64,000 bases of DNA from Aquila chrysaetos chrysaetos (taxonomy: Eukaryota; Chordata; Aves; Accipitriformes; Accipitridae), in the NCBI RefSeq assembly GCF_900496995.4, contig NC_044008.1, forward strand, positions 8,937,276 to 9,001,275. Reading direction: 5' to 3'. A program made the translations under genes and the position numbers. The first letter of the stretch is position 1; each line of letters starts with the position of its first letter. The notes under the pieces were generated by a model. That model was not told the DNA's origin, did not search any database, and saw only the letters and a program-made list of their open reading frames with translations. Of the stretch, positions 59,761 to 64,000 are shown piece after piece.

Positions 59761-60689
59761 CTGAGCTAATCAGTGTGTGAAATGGAAAGTTTAAAGCAAT
59801 GGCAGAGAGTGAAAAACATTGCTAAAATTAGTTGGGAATAAAAACATTGTGGGTAGTTGTCAACTAGGAGATCAACTTCTTCAGTTGTGTTCTGTCTCAA
59901 AATATGCAGTATCTATTTAAGAAAATGATGATGTTGCAAACAAAGCATAATTTTAAACAGTCTTTACTTTCTTAATCTTATGCATGTGTGCTGAGAACCT
60001 GTGTCAGCCTTCTACTATTTTAGCAGGGTAACCGTTACATTTGAGAAATTGATAGCATTGCTGATAAGCACATAGACAATATACCAATGTCTGTAGCTCA
60101 TCAAAGAATTAGAGAAGATCTACACAAGACACCTGCTGTGTTGTATCAAGGATTATGCACAGACTGCAAATTTTCCCAGGCACAGCATTTTAAGATGTGG
60201 AACTTGAACTATAACGCAGCTAGGAACAAAGTGTGCATATAAGTTTAAGATAAAGTAATCAACTAAAAAGTGCATGTTGCCTGACTGAAGGAGATAACTA
60301 AAAAGAAAAAGCAAGTTAAAAAGGATAAAAAATGTATTAAATATATGTAAATCTGTAGATTACATCTTTGCATTTGGAAATTGTATTCTGGATTGGCAAC
60401 AGTGGGTCAGGAATTCTGCAGCTCCTGAGAGCCAGTAGTCAGAAGGCTGGTGTGGGAGAGCAATCATGAACAGATAGGAGATGCAGACTCTGGAAGGTAC
60501 ATCCAACAATTGAAAAAAAATTAAATAAATCAATAAATCTATTTTCTATTCCTTTACCTAAGTCATGAAAGAAAATACTGAACTGATCAGGAACCACCGT
60601 ATAGGTATACAGGATACTACCTGAAATACCTTCATAGTCTAGCAATGAAACATTAACTGTGTCGTGAGCATATTTTTTTTATTCAGCTG
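59761..60689. other. Unassigned sequence between two CR1 relic segments
   Basis: No clear match to a repeat and no gene. It may be diverged LINE sequence or an insertion. Confidence 0.45.
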
Positions 60690-61745
60690 ATAGTAACTTT
60701 ATCTCATCCTTTCATATGAAATACTTAAGCAGCTCCTCTCCACCTGTCAGAATTAAATCTACAATGGTTAGTTCTTCAATAACTTCTTTCATATTCTGAA
60801 GAAAAGTTTGGTCTCAATGACTTTTTTTATTACATATTTCTGTGTTTTACCATTTTGTTTTTTGAAAAAATCTAGCTAATTCAGCTTCTTCATTGCCACT
60901 ACATATGCCTTTTTTTTTGTAATTGTTTACAACTGTTCAATATTTCCCTCTTACTAGGCAGTTTCCAGCACATCCCATACCTCTGTTTTTCTCCTTTTAC
61001 ATTTATTCAGAAATACTCAGTATCATTTACCCTTTACTATCACTTCTTCATGAATGAGAGTAAATATAAACTCTTTTAATATGCAGAAAAAATACATCTT
61101 AAATTTGCCTCAGATATTAATTACTTTTGCATAAACATTCCGGTTCTATGACTTATTCTAATGTGTCTCTTAAATGGTAATACACAATTTTGATGGTGTT
61201 CAAAGATTTTGAATATTTCCAATTTACTCCTGTTCTCTGGACATTCCTGCATAGATACCTGAACTGCTCACCAGGCATTTCTCATTTTCCTACAGCAGTT
61301 TTCAACTAGTTTCTGTGTTTTTAGCATTCTCTTTGAATGTTCTGAAACAATCTTTACCAGGTTGCTTAATGATTATGTTCTTTGGTACTCTTCCCTTGCT
61401 TTGTCAGCTGGGCATCCAACATTCCTTATGGACCTTCCTCAATGAACACTGTCAAGGAAGCTCAGTGCCAGAAACTATCTGCTATGCAATAACTTCCATA
61501 AGAAAATCGTCCATAAGTAACTCTAAAAGGTTATTATCTGCCTGTATATGCCTATACCATTGCATTCATTTGGGAGAACAGACAAAAGCACTTCTTGTTA
61601 TTCTGATGTCTTCACCTTTGTTCTCAGAATTTCATAGTTCTTTCTAATTGGCTTAGGGTCATTGATACCAGTATGGATAAGCAGCTTAGAGTAGCACTGA
61701 TGTTTTCAAGGTCTTTGCAAGACCTTGAAGGTCATCAAATTCAGA
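60690..61745 (-). mobile_element. Ancient CR1 relic, more 5' part
   Basis: Landmarks on the plus strand: 'ctagctaattcagcttcttcattgcc' (compare 27556-27598), 'tttccagcacatcccatacctctgtttttctcc', and 'gggtcattgataccagtatggataagcag', which in better-preserved CR1 antisense reads as a 'tgccaacatggat.a.cag' phrase. Order and orientation suit a continuation of the relic at 58890-59760, giving one old element of about 2.8 kb. The 110-codon plus frame at 61315-61647 is on the wrong strand and is not a gene. Confidence 0.5.
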
Positions 61746-64000
61746 TGCTTGGGCATGTCACAGCAGATTGTATTTGCAATTAAAATAGTGAGAATAACAA
61801 GAAGATTAATTGCTTTCTGTGGAGCTATTACAGATTCATATCAATGTAATTGAGCTCATAATCTGGCCCATTGGCAGGTGAGTTCATTTATGAGAAATGG
61901 TTTCATTGTTATCATTCTTGACACAGTACTTTCAAAGAAAAGAAGTCCTCATTTTATTATTCTCTCATTTCAAATCCATTAAAAATATGCATAAAAATAA
62001 TATGCATTCCTGCTAAAATAAATGTTTACTGAATTTCCTTTCATCTCAAACAGAAAGATTGCTTCTATCATCTCCTTCATCTTCCTGTCAATATGCAACT
62101 AATAGATAGAAATAAGCGTTCTTACAGGTGTCGGTACTGATACTTTGTATGTATGGCTGAGTGTCTCCTAGCAGAGTAAGTGAACTTGGGAAAACTGCTT
62201 GATTTCTGCAACCAGACTGCTTCTGGTACTGGATCCATTTCAGCTATCAATATCCTGTACCATGAAGACATGCTGTGGAGGAAAAACTGAAAAACTTAAG
62301 TTACACAGTGCAAGGATTTTCAGCTTCTGCAACCTTTTCTGCCTTCAGTGCTCAATCTCAATGAGCAACAGGCATCATGAGCACCAGTTGGGATCACAGC
62401 ATGAACCACCATAATCACATATGAATCCAATGCTAGATCAGAACCTCCCTTTATTTTGCGGTTATTGGTTCAGCTCTGGCAGCAAGAGAAGCAAATTAAA
62501 TAGTTAAAAGGCTGTGTTAAACTTTTCATGTATCGGCAACACCATCACTCAAAGTCCAGAGAAAACTGGAATCTCACAAAAGGACATTACTTAGAAACAA
62601 AATTGTTGGCCCAGAATGAAGTGTTCTCAAACGAAGTGTTCTGACCTGTACCCTTTCCCAGTTGTGTTGCTGCTTAATAATTAAGAGTTAAACAACTGTA
62701 GACTGTGAGCTCTGCATGGACTAAGTGCAGGAGTTCTGGTATGGATATGGTAGACAAGGTTATATGAACTTAAACTGAGCCGTCACTGGAGAAATTATCC
62801 CACTTTCTCACCTAGGCTGCAGCAAAACGCATGTGTTATTGTTCTCACAGGACAATAATGCATTATGTCAAGCACAAGAGAAGGTTACTCCCAGGTGCTG
62901 AAGAATAATCTGCCTTAATTACCATCTTTGACGGAAACCCCTTAACAGCACTTCTGATTGCTTTAATTGAAATTCGTGGAAATAATACATTTGGCAGGAA
63001 AAAAAAGATTGTTTTGTTTTATACCCCTGTTGTGTCTAGAATAACCACAATTATACAATCTATTGGTAAATGAATGCTTCTTTCAGCGAGTACTAGAGAA
63101 CAGAGGGTATGCTGTTAAAACAAAACTAGACGTAAAAGCACTCTTTATTACGCATAAGGGTTTTTAAAAACTCAGACATATTCCCCTATCCCCCCGCAAA
63201 AGCACACTGCTAGCAAATTCACTTTATAAGCAAAGTACATCAGAGGTAAGCTATTACGTATAAAAACAAATCTCCAACAAACTATAAAAGACATTAAATG
63301 ACAGTGATATCAAGACTCAACTATTTGCATAAACTTGAATCTTGGCCAGCAGATGATAAAATCTAACTCCAAGGTCACAAACTTTTCCAATGTGCCCAAG
63401 GGGAAATATGTAGCTTCAAGCCTTTCATAAATGAAATAGTAAATCTCTTTAGAACAGCTATTCTGAGGAGGAATTGCATTCTTCTGGCTTTTTGTGCTTA
63501 GGAAGTTCATCTTTTGATTTCCTGTTTTCCTGATTTAGCAAAATATGCCTCTATTCACTGTATTGGGAAAGTTTCCAAATAAGGCTAGATAAATGTTGCA
63601 CCTTTTATTTCATCCCTGTAGCAAAATGACTTTATCCTGCATGTTTTAATTTTCTGTGCAAGTCTTTAAAAAAAATCCAGGTTAGAATGATTTTATCAAG
63701 ATTCAAATTTTAAGACAAGATGTGAGAAGACAGAACCCTTAGTCCTATAAATGTCTGCAGAAAACTGTAGGTATGTGCAACCAATTGCAATAATACAATG
63801 TAGAGTGGTAAGCTCTACATGACAAAACTTCTAACTTATATTTGTCATTGCTCTATATGATCTTAATGCTATTGAGAGCTCCTAGGCTTTATTTCAATTA
63901 CAATATTTATAGCATACTCTTTGGAAAATATTTGGTAAATATACTTTCTTCTTTCAAGATCTGCATACTTTCTCACTCCCAGCTCCAGTCAATTTCTTAA
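61746..64000. other. Unique non-coding DNA
   Basis: No gene or named repeat. The stretch at 62.81-63.00 kb is rich in TAAT-type motifs and is listed as a finding. Reading frames are short. Confidence 0.55.

Overview
This window looks like gene-poor avian DNA, intergenic or intronic. The main evidence is the repeat content. CR1 LINE tails with the typical ATTCTATG-type end occur at 5.2 and 33 kb. There are bird-type LTRs starting TGT(C/G)CTGGTTT, older CR1/L3 relics, and a MIR-like SINE. I recognise no intact protein-coding gene and no tRNA or rRNA gene. The bacterial categories (operons, ribosome binding sites, CRISPR) do not apply. Nearly all long reading frames are translations of repeats or chance frames.

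Layout. 0-5 kb: unique AT-rich DNA with a 19-base poly-C run. 5.2-5.85 kb: CR1 tail (minus). 6.9-9.15 kb: small minus-strand LTR provirus with a tRNA-Lys-like primer binding site, a tandem repeat of about 49 bp in place of gag/pol, and a truncated 3' LTR. 13.9-14.5 kb: related solo LTR (plus). 14.5-25.3 kb: unique DNA with a few islands rich in homeodomain/POU-type motifs. 25.3-28.4 kb: relics of ancient repeats (CR1/L3, MIR, a possible MITE). 28.5 kb: a 150-bp GAGGA microsatellite. 32.2-32.9 kb: broken hAT-transposase-derived coding sequence (minus), abutted by a CR1 at 32.96-33.7 kb. 33.7-51 kb: unique AT-rich DNA with two degraded CR1 tails and a near-perfect hairpin at 50.7 kb. 51.2-58.1 kb: a cluster of three LTR elements. 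58.9-61.7 kb: another ancient CR1. The rest is unique.

The most unusual object is the 3.1-kb provirus at 54171-57305. It has an exact 5-bp target duplication (GCATG), a 577-bp 5' LTR with a CRE next to a TATA box, a Lys-type primer binding site, a short gag-like remnant, and pol from the middle of reverse transcriptase to RNase H. Between the gag-like and pol parts lies about 555 bp of alpha-tubulin coding sequence in antisense orientation. The pol-side junction falls inside the RT LPQG motif at a 6-bp shared stretch. The simplest reading is that a retroelement captured a piece of host tubulin mRNA by template switching, so an LTR-driven transcript would be antisense to tubulin. The copy here is decayed: pol has six in-frame stops, an Asp of the RT active site is replaced, U3 of the 3' LTR is missing, and the tubulin piece has one stop.

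The five LTR elements share one promoter layout (CRE or decayed CRE, 7-nt spacer, TATA-like box). The two proviruses also share an 8-nt LTR-to-PBS spacer, so they look like one lineage at different stages of decay. Family names are from memory and are not database results.
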